64,000 nucleotides of DNA, taken from positions 1,922,001 to 1,986,000 of the forward strand of contig NZ_CP045246.1 in the NCBI RefSeq assembly GCF_035189165.1. Reading direction: 5' to 3'. The stretch's first letter is position 1. Each line of letters begins with the position of its first letter. The notes below the pieces were generated by a model. That model was not told the origin of the DNA. It saw only the letters and a list, made by a program, of their open reading frames with translations, and ran no database searches. This document shows positions 33,777 to 42,310 of this stretch, one piece after another. Source of the DNA: Arthrobacter sp. JZ12. Lineage in GTDB: Bacteria; Actinomycetota; Actinomycetes; Actinomycetales; Micrococcaceae. The position numbers and the translations under genes were made by a program.

Positions 33777-34469
33777 ATGACCCTGCCGTCCACCGCCGAG
33801 GCCATCCGCGTTGCCCTGGTAGATGACCAGCAACTGGTCCGCAGCGGCTTCTCGATGCTGATCAACTCGCAACCCGACCTCGACGTCGTGTGCCAGGCGG
33901 GCACGGGAGGCGAAGCGGTGTCCGTGCTCTCCTCCACGGCCGCCGACGTCGTGCTCATGGATGTTCGCATGCCCGGCATGGACGGAATCGAAGCGACGCG
34001 GCGGATCCTTGAGCAGCGGGACAGCGCAGGTCCCCGGATCATCGTGTTGACCACGTTCGACCTTGACGAGTACGCGCTCGCCGCAATTCAGGCCGGCGCC
34101 AGCGGATTCCTGTTGAAGGACGCACCTCCCGAGGAACTGCTGGAAGCGATCCGTACGGTCCACCGGGGCGACGCAGTGATTGCCCCCTCCACCACGCGCA
34201 GGCTGCTGGACCACGTCGCGCCCCTGCTGCGCGCGCCGTCGGCTGCGAATGAGCGCGCCACGGCCGCGGTGGCCACCCTGACCGCCCGCGAGCGCGAGGT
34301 CTTCACGCTGATCGCCCAGGGCAGGTCGAATACGGAGATCGCGTCGGATCTTTTCCTGTCGGAGGCAACCGTGAAGACGCATGTCGGGCATATCCTCGCC
34401 AAGTTGGGTGCCCGGGACCGCGTTCAGGCGGTGGTGCTCGCCTACGAGGCCGGCGTCGTCCGGCCCTGA
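33777..34469 (+). CDS. NarL/FixJ family response regulator
   Basis: A 230-residue regulator. The receiver domain has VALVDDQQLVRSGF, phospho-acceptor Asp62 in VLMDVRMPGMDGIEA, the conserved Thr of VLTTFDLDEY and the Lys of LLKDAPPEEL. The C-terminal LuxR-type HTH is LTAREREVFTLIAQGRSNTEIASDLFLSEATVKTHVGHIL (in parts). Its ATG directly follows the kinase TGA. It likely controls the adjacent ABC exporter. Confidence 0.94.
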   Translation: MTLPSTAEAIRVALVDDQQLVRSGFSMLINSQPDLDVVCQAGTGGEAVSVLSSTAADVVLMDVRMPGMDGIEATRRILEQRDSAGPRIIVLTTFDLDEYALAAIQAGASGFLLKDAPPEELLEAIRTVHRGDAVIAPSTTRRLLDHVAPLLRAPSAANERATAAVATLTAREREVFTLIAQGRSNTEIASDLFLSEATVKTHVGHILAKLGARDRVQAVVLAYEAGVVRP

Positions 34470-34476
34470 CAACTGC

Positions 34477-34514
34477 CCAGCCCAAACCCCAACCCCAACC
34501 CCAACCCCCATCCC
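34477..34514. repeat. C-rich CCCCAA-type repeat (G4 potential on minus strand)
   Basis: Just after the response-regulator stop the plus strand has repeated CCCCAA units with flanking CCC tracts. The minus strand therefore has at least five closely spaced G-runs and could fold as a G-quadruplex. Confidence 0.7.
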
Positions 34515-34613
34515 GGAACTCATCCCGCCACGGCGCCAGGCTCATCCCGGAGTAGGAGAAAGGACGCCGCAAGAACGTCCCTGCGTCCGATCCGGTGAAG
34601 TGTCCACGTTTCC

Positions 34614-34619
34614 TAGCGT
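34614..34619 (+). promoter_or_regulatory. -10 box of the ABC exporter operon
   Basis: TAGCGT ends 7 nt before ATG 34627; the spacer has no ribosome binding site, so a leaderless mRNA is likely. Confidence 0.5.
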
Positions 34620-34626
34620 GGAAACC

Positions 34627-35394
34627 ATGACACCAAACCTCTCGACGGCTACCGAGCCGTCTTCGCTCACCACGGCCGCAGTGGCCGCGCAGTCCCTGAA
34701 CAAGTCCTACGGCCGGGACAACACAACCGTGCAAGCCCTTCGGGATGTCACCGTCGGTTTTCCGGCCGGACGTTTCACCGCGATCATGGGCCCATCCGGC
34801 TCCGGCAAGTCAACGCTCATGCACTGCCTCGCCGGGCTCGACAGCGCCGACTCCGGCAGCATCTCTCTTGGAGGCACCGAGATCACGGCCCTGTCCGATG
34901 CAGAGCTGACCCGCCTGCGGCGGGACCGGGTGGGCTTTGTATTCCAAGCCTTCAACCTCATCCCCACCCTCACAGCCGAACAGAACATCACCCTTCCCGT
35001 CGCTCTTGCCGGCGGATCCGTGGACCGGGACTGGCTGCGGCAGATCTCAAGCATCCTTGGCCTCGACGACCGGCTCAGCCACCGCCCACATGAGCTGTCC
35101 GGCGGGCAGCAGCAGCGGGTCGCCGTCGCCCGGGCGCTCCTGACACGCCCGGACGTGATCTTCGGAGATGAACCCACAGGCAACCTCGATTCCAGGTCCG
35201 GTGCTGAGGTTCTCTCGCTCCTGAGGCGCAGCAGCTCGGAAATGGGGCAGAGCATCATCATGGTGACCCACGATCCGATAGCCGCCTCCTACGCCGACCG
35301 GGTTGTCCTCATGCAGGACGGCCGGCTGGTCGGGGAGCTGGAGCGCAGCACGCCGGACGCCATCCTCGCGGCCCTGTCTCAATTGGGGGCATGA
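34627..35394 (+). CDS. ABC transporter ATP-binding protein (LolD/MacB type)
   Basis: A 255-residue ATPase of the class that pairs with FtsX-type permeases. Walker A is GPSGSGKS (55-62), the Q loop lies in VGFVFQAFNLIPTLTAEQN, the signature is LSGGQQQRVAVARAL, Walker B is VIFGDEPTGNLD, and the H loop is MVTHDP. ATG 34627 is preferred over an upstream in-frame start that would include the promoter. The permease follows by 3 bp. The substrate is unknown; a peptide or lipid export or resistance role is common. Confidence 0.94.
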   Translation: MTPNLSTATEPSSLTTAAVAAQSLNKSYGRDNTTVQALRDVTVGFPAGRFTAIMGPSGSGKSTLMHCLAGLDSADSGSISLGGTEITALSDAELTRLRRDRVGFVFQAFNLIPTLTAEQNITLPVALAGGSVDRDWLRQISSILGLDDRLSHRPHELSGGQQQRVAVARALLTRPDVIFGDEPTGNLDSRSGAEVLSLLRRSSSEMGQSIIMVTHDPIAASYADRVVLMQDGRLVGELERSTPDAILAALSQLGA

Positions 35395-35397
35395 GCC

Positions 35398-37878
35398 GTG
35401 CTGACTGTAGCCCTTTCACAGGTGGCGCGGCACTCGCGCCGGTATATCGCCGTCGGACTCGCTGTGATGCTCGGCGTCGGTTTCCTCGCCGCCACACTGA
35501 TGGTGGGCGGCACCACTACTGCCACACTGCAGAACAGCATCGGGGCTGAATATTCGAAGGCGGACCTCGTGGTGTCCAACGACGACGGCACTCCCCTGCC
35601 GCCGGACGCCGCAGCGCGGGCGCAGGACGTTGCCGGCGTCGCAGCCGTCCACGCCGAGGTCGGCAGCGCCATGGCGCTGCAGGCGTCGGACACTGCGACC
35701 ATCGCCATGATCGACACCCTCGCTCCTCCCTCACTGGAGGCCCTGACCCTCACCGAGGGCAGGCTGCCCGAACGCAACGGTGAAGTCACTATCGATGCCA
35801 CCGCGGCCGACCAGCTGGCAGTGTCGCTGGGAGACCCGGTCCAGGGCGCCGCGCTGACTGCGGCAACCCCCGATGAGAGCATCAAGGCCGGTGGAACGGA
35901 ACTCAGGGTGGTCGGCATCAGCACTCCTTCCCACCATCCGTTCATGTCGGGCATGATCCACCTGCACGCTGTCGAAACGCAGGTCACCACGCTGGCCGCG
36001 GAGGCGTCGGCGTCGCGGCTGCAGGTCGCCCTAACTGACGGCGGGGATCCCGCCGTCGTCGGCCCAGTGCTTGCCCAGGCCGTGAACGACGCCGGCGCAT
36101 CGGTCGCGGTGCTGACCGCTGCCGAGCAGACGACGGCGGATGTCGCCGCACTGTCCGGCGGGCAGGATCAGCTGACGATTGTGCTGTTGGCCTTTGCCGT
36201 GGTGGCCGTCCTGGTCACCGGGCTGGTCATCTCGAACACCTTCTCGGTCCTTGTAGCCCAACGCACACGTGAACTGGCGCTCCTGCGCTGCATTGGAGCC
36301 GACCGGCGCCAGATCCGGCGCTCCGTGTTGATCGAGGCTGCCGTCGTCGGCCTTGTAGCCTCAGCGCTGGGCGTACTGCTGGCCGTTGCTGTCATGTGGA
36401 CGCTTGTCTCGATCGCGCGCGCCATACCGGGAAGCGAGTTCGCTACCCTTGCGGTGCCTGTGCATGCCGTCGTGGCGAGCATGGTGGTGGGCCTGCTGAT
36501 GACTCTCGCCGCGGCCCTGGTGCCCGCACGGGCAGCCACCGCCGTAGCACCGCTTGCCGCGCTGCGCCCGGTGGACCATGCGGGCATCACCACACGGCGT
36601 GGCCGGCTGCGCCTCGGCATCGGCGTGGCCCTCGTCGTCGCCGGCGGCCTGATCCTCGCGCTTGGCGCCGCCCAGGCGAACCTGCTCATCGCGCTGCCCG
36701 GTGGCGTGCTGTCCTTCCTCGGCCTGCTGCTCTGCGCCGGTCTGTTTGTTCCTGCCCTCGTGACCCAGGCGGGCCGGCTCGCCCAGCCTTTCGGCGTCCC
36801 CGGTAGACTGGCTGCCGTCAACGCCGTCCGCAACCCCGGCCGAACCACGGCAACCGCCTCCGCGCTGCTGGTGGGAGTCACGCTGGTCAGCATGATGATG
36901 TCCGGGGCGCAGACATCGCGGACGGCCTTCGATAGCGCCCTGGCGCAGAACTACCCGGTGGACCTTGCCGTGCAGCTTGAAGGCGGCGACTCTGCGGAGG
37001 CCGCGCAGGTTCTCCGGTCACTGGAGGGTGTCGAGGCAGTGACCCGGCCGGCCGCCGTCGCCCGGGTATCCGGGGAGGACGGTGACCAGGTTGTCTACAG
37101 TCTCTCCCCGGCGCAGGCAAAGGAGGTGCTGCGTCCCGAGTCGGCCTCTCCGCGCGATGGCGCCGTGGTGATGCCCGACGGAACCGAAGCGACGAGTCTG
37201 GAAGTCACAGGCTCCGCAGGAAGCCGGACCTTCGATGTGGTGGTGGCGGAAAGCAGGACCATCGTCCCATTGATCACCGAGGCCGCCGCTGAACAGCTCG
37301 GACCGCTTGAGGAAGTGGACGGTAGCTCAATGCTCTGGCTCAAGCTGGACGATTCCCTCGAATCAGGCGACATCACGGCCCTGCGCACGGAGATCGTCGA
37401 CGCTCTCGGCCTGCCTGAGTACCTGGTGTCGGGAGCAGCACTGGAACGCGCCACCTTCAACCAGATCATCGATGTCCTGCTGCTTGTGGTGATCGCACTA
37501 CTGGCCGTCGCGGTACTGATCGCGCTGATCGGCGTCGCGAACACACTCTCGCTCTCGGTGCACGAGCGGACCCGTGAATCCGCCCTGCTGCGGGCCCTGG
37601 GCCTCACGCGTGGACAACTGCGCTCGATGCTGGCCGTCGAGGCCGTGCTGATTGCCGGCGTCGCGGCGTTGATCGGCGTGGGTCTCGGCATGCTGTACGG
37701 CTGGCTCGGCGCGCAGTCCGCGCTCGGCCTGGTAGCCGAAGTGACGGCGTCGTTCCCGTGGCTGCAACTGGCCGGAGTGCTGGCCGTCGCGATCCTCGCC
37801 GGGCTGGCTGCCTCGGTGCTGCCCGCTCGGCGCGCGACACGGCTGTCACCCGTCGAGGGATTGGCTGTGGATGGCTGA
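35398..37878 (+). CDS. ABC transporter permease, two FtsX domains
   Basis: An 826-residue permease. After a first membrane segment (residues about 16-38) comes a large extracytoplasmic MacB-like domain, then an FtsX domain (about 260-385, LVISNTFSVLVAQRTRELALLRCIGA), two more hydrophobic segments (about 405-455), a second extracytoplasmic domain, and a second FtsX domain (about 695-820, ANTLSLSVHERTRESALLRALG). The start is GTG 35398. With the ATPase and the two-component genes it forms a probable antimicrobial-response exporter. Confidence 0.92.
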   Translation: MLTVALSQVARHSRRYIAVGLAVMLGVGFLAATLMVGGTTTATLQNSIGAEYSKADLVVSNDDGTPLPPDAAARAQDVAGVAAVHAEVGSAMALQASDTATIAMIDTLAPPSLEALTLTEGRLPERNGEVTIDATAADQLAVSLGDPVQGAALTAATPDESIKAGGTELRVVGISTPSHHPFMSGMIHLHAVETQVTTLAAEASASRLQVALTDGGDPAVVGPVLAQAVNDAGASVAVLTAAEQTTADVAALSGGQDQLTIVLLAFAVVAVLVTGLVISNTFSVLVAQRTRELALLRCIGADRRQIRRSVLIEAAVVGLVASALGVLLAVAVMWTLVSIARAIPGSEFATLAVPVHAVVASMVVGLLMTLAAALVPARAATAVAPLAALRPVDHAGITTRRGRLRLGIGVALVVAGGLILALGAAQANLLIALPGGVLSFLGLLLCAGLFVPALVTQAGRLAQPFGVPGRLAAVNAVRNPGRTTATASALLVGVTLVSMMMSGAQTSRTAFDSALAQNYPVDLAVQLEGGDSAEAAQVLRSLEGVEAVTRPAAVARVSGEDGDQVVYSLSPAQAKEVLRPESASPRDGAVVMPDGTEATSLEVTGSAGSRTFDVVVAESRTIVPLITEAAAEQLGPLEEVDGSSMLWLKLDDSLESGDITALRTEIVDALGLPEYLVSGAALERATFNQIIDVLLLVVIALLAVAVLIALIGVANTLSLSVHERTRESALLRALGLTRGQLRSMLAVEAVLIAGVAALIGVGLGMLYGWLGAQSALGLVAEVTASFPWLQLAGVLAVAILAGLAASVLPARRATRLSPVEGLAVDG

Positions 37879-37891
37879 CCTGTAGAAAGAT

Positions 37892-37925
37892 TGCTTCACG
37901 GCCTGCGGACGCGGGCCGTGAAGCA
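37892..37925 (+). terminator. Hairpin after the ABC permease
   Basis: TGCTTCACGGCC (37892-37903) pairs perfectly with GGCCGTGAAGCA (37914-37925). It ends only 14 nt before the next start and has no U-run, so it may attenuate rather than stop transcription. Confidence 0.55.
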
Positions 37926-37938
37926 GGCAGGAGGGTAC

Positions 37939-38454
37939 GTGCACGCACAGAAAGCACAGGAGCAGCAGTGGCTGTTCCGCTACCTGGAGGATCATTTCCT
38001 CGGAGCGACCGGTGGGGTGCGCGCCTTTCAGGCCGCCGCCCGGACCTGGGCGGGCACCGAGCACGAGAAGACGCTCACGCGACTGCACGGGGAGATCAAG
38101 GCCGAGCGCCTCGAGCTTCGCAGGTCCCTCCGTGCGCAGGGGCACCGCCCCAATGCGGCCAAGATGGCGTTCGCACACGTCAGCGCCACCGCAGCCCGCA
38201 TCAATCCCCTCAACGTCCGGCGATCCACCCGCGGGCCCGGCGCGCAGCTGGAGCTTGAGGCGCTGCAGAGCCTGGTGCGCGGGAAGCAGGCACTGTGGGA
38301 GACACTGCTCGCGCTGCTCGACGCAGGATGGACCTTCTCGGGCTACGACCGGCAGCGGCTGAACGAACTGGCCGAGCGCGCGCAGGGGCAGCAACGCGAG
38401 GTCGCTGCCATTATGACGTCCACGGCAGCGCACCGGTTCGGTTTCCGGCCCTGA
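37939..38454 (+). CDS. Conserved-looking helical protein of unknown function
   Basis: I do not recognise this 171-residue protein. It starts at GTG 37939, which has AGGAGGG directly upstream. It is rich in Arg, Glu, Ala and Leu, has no signal peptide or membrane segment and appears wholly helical (HEKTLTRLHGEIKAERLELR; ALQSLVRGKQALWETLLALLDAG), suggesting a helical bundle. Pro and Gly occur mainly in the loop RRSTRGPGAQ. It is on the same strand as the exporter but follows a hairpin. Confidence 0.6.
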   Translation: MHAQKAQEQQWLFRYLEDHFLGATGGVRAFQAAARTWAGTEHEKTLTRLHGEIKAERLELRRSLRAQGHRPNAAKMAFAHVSATAARINPLNVRRSTRGPGAQLELEALQSLVRGKQALWETLLALLDAGWTFSGYDRQRLNELAERAQGQQREVAAIMTSTAAHRFGFRP

Positions 38455-38491
38455 TCCTCCGCGTTTATTCGGTCACGATGCGTTCATTCGT

Positions 38492-38533
38492 CAGGACACA
38501 CCCCTTTTGGTGGGCTATTCGGGGTGTGTCCTG
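38492..38533. terminator. Bidirectional terminator between the helical protein and metG
   Basis: A perfect 13-bp stem, CAGGACACACCCC (38492-38504) with GGGGTGTGTCCTG (38521-38533), between convergent genes. Confidence 0.75.
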
Positions 38534-38542
38534 CCGGATGAA

Positions 38543-40111
38543 CTAGGCGTCGGCGGGCTCCTCGTACTTGGGGAACACCGGCGTGGGGGCCGGCAGCGCA
38601 ACGCCCGGCACCAGCGGTGTGGCCAGCGCGTCAAAGCGGCGCGCGGCGTCGTCGTCCGTAGTTCCCTGGCCGAGCGCGGTCAGCAGCTTCGCAGCCCCGT
38701 CCGGCATGACGGGCTGGACCAGGATCGACACAATCCGCAGGACCTCGAGGGTCACGTAGAGTACCGTATTCATCCGGTCCAGGTCCGTCTTCCGCAGGAC
38801 CCATGGCTGCTGTTCCGCGAAGTAGGCGTTGGTGTCGCCCAGCACCGTCCAGATTGCTTCAAGCGCGCGTGACAGCTCCTGGCGGTCGTACGCCGCCCGG
38901 CAAGCCTCAAGCAGCGTGTTGGCCGCGCCGAGAATCTTCTGGTCGGCATCGGACAACGACGACGGCGCAGGCACCATCCCGTTGCAGTTCTTGGCCACCA
39001 TGGACAGCGAGCGCTGCGCCAGGTTCCCGAGGTTGTTCGCCAGGTCCGAGTTCATACGCGACACGATGGCCTCATGGCTATAGGACCCATCGGCACCGAA
39101 GGGCACCTCACGCAGCAGGAAGAAACGGATCTGGTCGCGCCCGTACTGGTCGATCCAGTCCTTCGGCGCGATCACGTTGCCCAGCGACTTGGACATCTTC
39201 ACGCCGCGGTTGTGCAGGAAACCGTGAATCATGATCCGCTTGGGCAGTTCGATGCCGGCCGACATCAGGAACGCAGGCCAGTAGATGGCGTGGAAGCGGG
39301 AGATGTCCTTTCCGATCACGTGCACGTCAGCCGGCCAGTACTTGCGGAAGCGCTCAGATTCGGTGTCCGGGTAGCCGACGCCGGTGAGGTAGTTGGTCAG
39401 TGCGTCCACCCACACGTACATCACGTGCTTGGGGTTTCCGGGAACGGGCACTCCCCAGTCGAAGGTGGTACGGCTGATGGACAGGTCCTCCAGTCCGCGC
39501 TTGACGAAACTGATCACCTCATTGAAGCGCGAGTGGGGCGCTCCGAACTCGGGCTGGTCCGCGTAGAGGGCCAGCAGCCGGTCCTGATAGCCGGACAGCC
39601 TGAAGAAGTAGCTCTCCTCCTCCGTCCAAGTGACCTCGGTGTCGGTCTCCTTCGAGTACCGGATCCCGTCCTCGCGGACCTCGGTTTCCTCGTCGGTGTA
39701 GTAGGCCTCATCACGTACCGAGTACCAGCCCGCGTACTTGTCCAGGTAGATGTCGCCGTTGGCTTCCATGCGGCGCCACAGGTCCTGGGACGCTGCGTAG
39801 TGATCCGCATCCGTAGTCCGGATGAAGCGGTCGTAGGTGATGGCCAGGTCCGCGTGCGCCGCCTTGTAGACCTCCGCGTTCCGGTCCACGAGCTCCTTGG
39901 GGGTGATCCCCTCTTTCTCGGCCGTCTGTGCAATTTTCATGCCGTGCTCATCCGTGCCGGTCAGGAACATGACGTCGTGGCCGTCGAGCCGCTTGAAACG
40001 CGCAAGGGCGTCGGTTGCGACGTACTCGTAGGCATGCCCGATGTGGGGCACTCCATTCGGGTAGGTGATTGCCGTGGTGATGTAGAACGGGGGCTTCTGC
40101 GCAGAACTCAC
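38543..40111 (-). CDS. metG: Methionyl-tRNA synthetase
   Basis: Class I synthetase charging tRNA-Met. The HIGH motif is YPNGVPHIGHAYEYVATD, the KMSKS motif is GVKMSKSLGN, and the anticodon-binding helices follow. It is the short form (522 residues) without the C-terminal tRNA-binding domain and without the four-cysteine zinc knuckle in the CP insertion. The start is GTG 40111; TAACTT ends 6 nt upstream, fitting leaderless expression. Confidence 0.95.
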   Translation of the reverse strand: MSSAQKPPFYITTAITYPNGVPHIGHAYEYVATDALARFKRLDGHDVMFLTGTDEHGMKIAQTAEKEGITPKELVDRNAEVYKAAHADLAITYDRFIRTTDADHYAASQDLWRRMEANGDIYLDKYAGWYSVRDEAYYTDEETEVREDGIRYSKETDTEVTWTEEESYFFRLSGYQDRLLALYADQPEFGAPHSRFNEVISFVKRGLEDLSISRTTFDWGVPVPGNPKHVMYVWVDALTNYLTGVGYPDTESERFRKYWPADVHVIGKDISRFHAIYWPAFLMSAGIELPKRIMIHGFLHNRGVKMSKSLGNVIAPKDWIDQYGRDQIRFFLLREVPFGADGSYSHEAIVSRMNSDLANNLGNLAQRSLSMVAKNCNGMVPAPSSLSDADQKILGAANTLLEACRAAYDRQELSRALEAIWTVLGDTNAYFAEQQPWVLRKTDLDRMNTVLYVTLEVLRIVSILVQPVMPDGAAKLLTALGQGTTDDDAARRFDALATPLVPGVALPAPTPVFPKYEEPADA

Positions 40112-40117
40112 CCTAGA

Positions 40118-40123
40118 AAGTTA
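40118..40123 (-). promoter_or_regulatory. metG: -10 box for a leaderless metG mRNA
   Basis: TAACTT on the minus strand lies 6 nt before the GTG start, with no ribosome binding site between. Confidence 0.35.
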
Positions 40124-40189
40124 CCCTGCCGCTCCTGCGTTGTCGCATCAGGCAGGGTTTTCCCATGGTGACGGGCGTTCACTATCTGC

Positions 40190-40735
40190 ATGGCAAATCA
40201 GCTTGAGGAACGTCCCGTGGTCGGTCGGCGCCGGAAGGCAACCCCGAGGCACAGGGTCGTGATCCCTGCGGTACTCCTGCTGGGTCTAGCCGGCGGAGCA
40301 ACCTGGGTGATGACCAACAACGTCGACGAGGAGCCCGCCACGATGCTGGGTGCTTCGGACAGCGTTCACGGCGGGCTCGCCCGTATCAACGGCATCCTGC
40401 CGCTGGAAAATGACGACTGGGTGCCGCCGTCGAACGCGGAGGCACTGGACGCTCCGGTAGCGGAAGGCGCGCACCGGGTGCGCATCCTGCTCCAGCTCAC
40501 GGCGCTGGAGGGCGACGGCATCGACTTCCGCGCGTCGGACTACTTCATCGACGGGCTGGGTACGGGAGAACCGCGCGCTATCTGGTCCTCCCCGTCGGAG
40601 CACGACGCCGAGCAGGGCGAGACCATCGACGCCACACTCGTCTTCGAAATCCCGAATGAGGCGCTTGCACTGGTTCTCAGCGACGACGACGATACCCGGC
40701 TTTCGCTCGGAACCGACCACCATACGGGCGGCTGA
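40190..40735 (+). CDS. Membrane-anchored protein of unknown function
   Basis: A 181-residue protein: Arg-rich cytoplasmic start (VVGRRRKATPRHR), one membrane segment (residues about 23-42, VVIPAVLLLGLAGGATWVMT), then an acidic extracytoplasmic domain. The domain runs HRVRILLQLTALEGDGIDFRASDYFIDG...TLVFEIPNEALALVLSD, a beta-rich pattern like DUF4352-type domains, but I cannot assign a family firmly. It is divergent from metG and followed by two hairpins. Confidence 0.65.
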   Translation: MANQLEERPVVGRRRKATPRHRVVIPAVLLLGLAGGATWVMTNNVDEEPATMLGASDSVHGGLARINGILPLENDDWVPPSNAEALDAPVAEGAHRVRILLQLTALEGDGIDFRASDYFIDGLGTGEPRAIWSSPSEHDAEQGETIDATLVFEIPNEALALVLSDDDDTRLSLGTDHHTGG

Positions 40736-40740
40736 AGAGG

Positions 40741-40771
40741 TACCTAAGTATCCCCGGCGGGTACTTAGGTA
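40741..40771 (+). terminator. Hairpin after the membrane-anchored protein
   Basis: TACCTAAGTA (40741-40750) pairs perfectly with TACTTAGGTA (40762-40771). No U-run follows. Confidence 0.5.
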
Positions 40772-40805
40772 GTTACCCGGCCCCTACTCACACCAATTCG
40801 AGTAG

Positions 40806-40842
40806 TGCCCCTGATTCTTCCGGAATCAGGGGCAATTTTTTC
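40806..40842 (+). terminator. Canonical rho-independent terminator
   Basis: TGCCCCTGATTC (40806-40817) pairs with GAATCAGGGGCA (40823-40834) around a 5-nt loop, followed by ATTTTTT. This is the clearest intrinsic terminator in the window. Confidence 0.85.
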
Positions 40843-40925
40843 GGGTAGGTCCTACTCAAGATCCAGAATCCGCCGATCCATACCTTTGATTTCGTTAGCA
40901 CAACACGAAAGACGAGGTCTCGATC

Positions 40926-41930
40926 ATGTTGAAGTCAGACACTTTCTCACCGGCACACTCTGGCTCACCTGCGGTTGCACCTGCCGCACAGGCGTTCCTC
41001 TCCGTACAGCTGATCGGGTCGCTTCGCATTCGTCGCGGAGACACCGAACTGAACGCCCGGAGCCTCGGCGGACCGAAGCCCCGGCAGATCCTGGAGATCC
41101 TTCTCCTCAGCCTGGGCACGCCGGTCTCCAAGGACCGCCTGATCGAGGTGCTGTGGGAGGGGAACGCACCGGCAGAAGCCCTTCCGACCCTGGAAAGCTA
41201 TGTCAGCGTCCTTCGCCGCAACATCCAGCCCGGAGCCGGCAAGCTCGGACCCCTGCGGACGACGACGGGTGGTTACGTCATGGACGCATCCATGGTGAAC
41301 CTGGACGTCTTCCGCTTCGACCAGCTCCTCCGGCAGGCACAGCAGAGCTCCCCCGAGGCTGCCCTGCCGCTGCTGAAGGAGGCTCTTACCCTCGCCACGG
41401 CACCGCTGCTCGGTGACGAACTGCTTCCCGCCTGGGCCGAGGATGAGAGAGCCCTGCACTCCGCACGGGTACTGGAGGCAACGGTACTCGCAGCTGAGAC
41501 CGCAGCGGCCGTCGGTTCAGCAGCCGAGTCGATCGAGTGGGCACAGAAGGCCCTCGAGATGGACCCGCTTAACGAACGGGCTTGGCTGGCAAGGATTTCC
41601 GGCCTGGAGAGCACCGGGCGGTACGCCGAGGGGCTCCAGAGCTACGAGAAGTGCCGCCGGGCGATGGCCCGGGAGCTGGGCTGCACCCCCGGCCCCGGCC
41701 TGAAGGCCGCACATTCCCGGCTGCTGCAGGCGACGGCGGAGGATGAGGGCGAACTCTCCGATGTCCTTTCGGCCCTCCTGGTCCTGCACGGCCAGCTCAG
41801 CCGGACCGCCGCACCCGTGGCGCCGGCTGCTCCCTCCGCTGCGCCGGCCGCACAAAACGCACGGCAGTCCCTGCGGGAGGCATCACACGTGATCAACTCT
41901 TTCCTGATGCGGGCGATGGCCGCAGCGTAG
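40926..41930 (+). CDS. SARP-type (BTAD) transcriptional regulator
   Basis: A 334-residue AfsR/SARP-like regulator. Residues about 28-110 form an OmpR-type winged helix (SVQLIGSLRIRRGDTELN; KPRQILEILLLSLGTPVSKDRLIEVLW; ALPTLESYVSVLRRNI; TTTGGYVM). The bacterial transcriptional activation domain follows (VNLDVFRFDQLLRQAQ; LLGDELLPAWAEDERALHSARVLEATVLAAE; ESTGRYAEGLQSYEKCRRAMARELGCTPGPGL, in parts). The C-terminus is an Ala/Pro linker and a final helix. No biosynthetic cluster is adjacent; its targets are unknown. The large secreted peroxidase gene is convergent with it. Confidence 0.9.
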   Translation: MLKSDTFSPAHSGSPAVAPAAQAFLSVQLIGSLRIRRGDTELNARSLGGPKPRQILEILLLSLGTPVSKDRLIEVLWEGNAPAEALPTLESYVSVLRRNIQPGAGKLGPLRTTTGGYVMDASMVNLDVFRFDQLLRQAQQSSPEAALPLLKEALTLATAPLLGDELLPAWAEDERALHSARVLEATVLAAETAAAVGSAAESIEWAQKALEMDPLNERAWLARISGLESTGRYAEGLQSYEKCRRAMARELGCTPGPGLKAAHSRLLQATAEDEGELSDVLSALLVLHGQLSRTAAPVAPAAPSAAPAAQNARQSLREASHVINSFLMRAMAAA

Positions 41931-41950
41931 CGGACCATAGTTGTCCTGGC

Positions 41951-41984
41951 AGGCAGCTACCGCCCAATGAAGTGCGGTAGCTGC
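41951..41984. terminator. Hairpin terminator after the SARP gene
   Basis: GGCAGCTACCGC pairs with GCGGTAGCTGCC across a 10-nt loop, 20 nt after the SARP stop. A second strong hairpin (GGGGCCTCCACC with GGTGGAGGCCCC, about 42001-42034) follows. Confidence 0.65.
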
Positions 41985-42092
41985 CTTCAGGAACACTGAG
42001 GGGGCCTCCACCGAGAACGGCGGTGGAGGCCCCCTCCTTCATGTGCCGGCCCTGCCCGTATGCCAACGCTGCCTGTGTAGGTGGTCAGATTC

Positions 42093-42146
42093 ACGACGCC
42101 GGATGCTGGTGGTTGTCCATGACGCCGGGTGCTGGTGGTCGTCCAT
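42093..42146. repeat. Two tandem copies of a 26-bp direct repeat in a 380-bp gene-free stretch
   Basis: GACGCCGG(A/G)TGCTGGTGGT(T/C)GTCCAT occurs at 42093-42118 and 42121-42146, with a partial third unit after it. The gap 41931-42310 holds this repeat and three hairpins; I see no gene in it. Confidence 0.65.
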
Positions 42147-42242
42147 GCCCGAGGCCGTCTGTGCTGGTGCACCGCAAACACGCCGCCTCAGCTGGTCGCC
42201 GCGCAGAACCACCTGCCTGACCTGGTGGTCCATCCACGACAC

Positions 42243-42288
42243 GACAAGACCAGGGCGCCCGCCGTACGGCGGGCGCCCTGGTCTTGTC
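42243..42288. terminator. 46-bp perfect palindrome after the peroxidase gene
   Basis: GACAAGACCAGGGCGCCCGC at the left arm is mirrored exactly to 42288, with no loop at the centre (42265/42266). It lies 23 nt beyond the stop of the giant peroxidase gene on the minus strand and probably terminates it. Confidence 0.7.
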
Positions 42289-42310
42289 CGGTGCTTCAGG
42301 TGCAGTGCTG

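Noticed and set aside
40926-41930. SARP gene as marker of an antibiotic cluster
   Set aside because: No polyketide, peptide synthetase, terpene or tailoring genes are within the window near it.
42093-42146. CRISPR array
   Set aside because: Only two adjacent repeat units with a 2-bp gap and no spacers; no cas genes.
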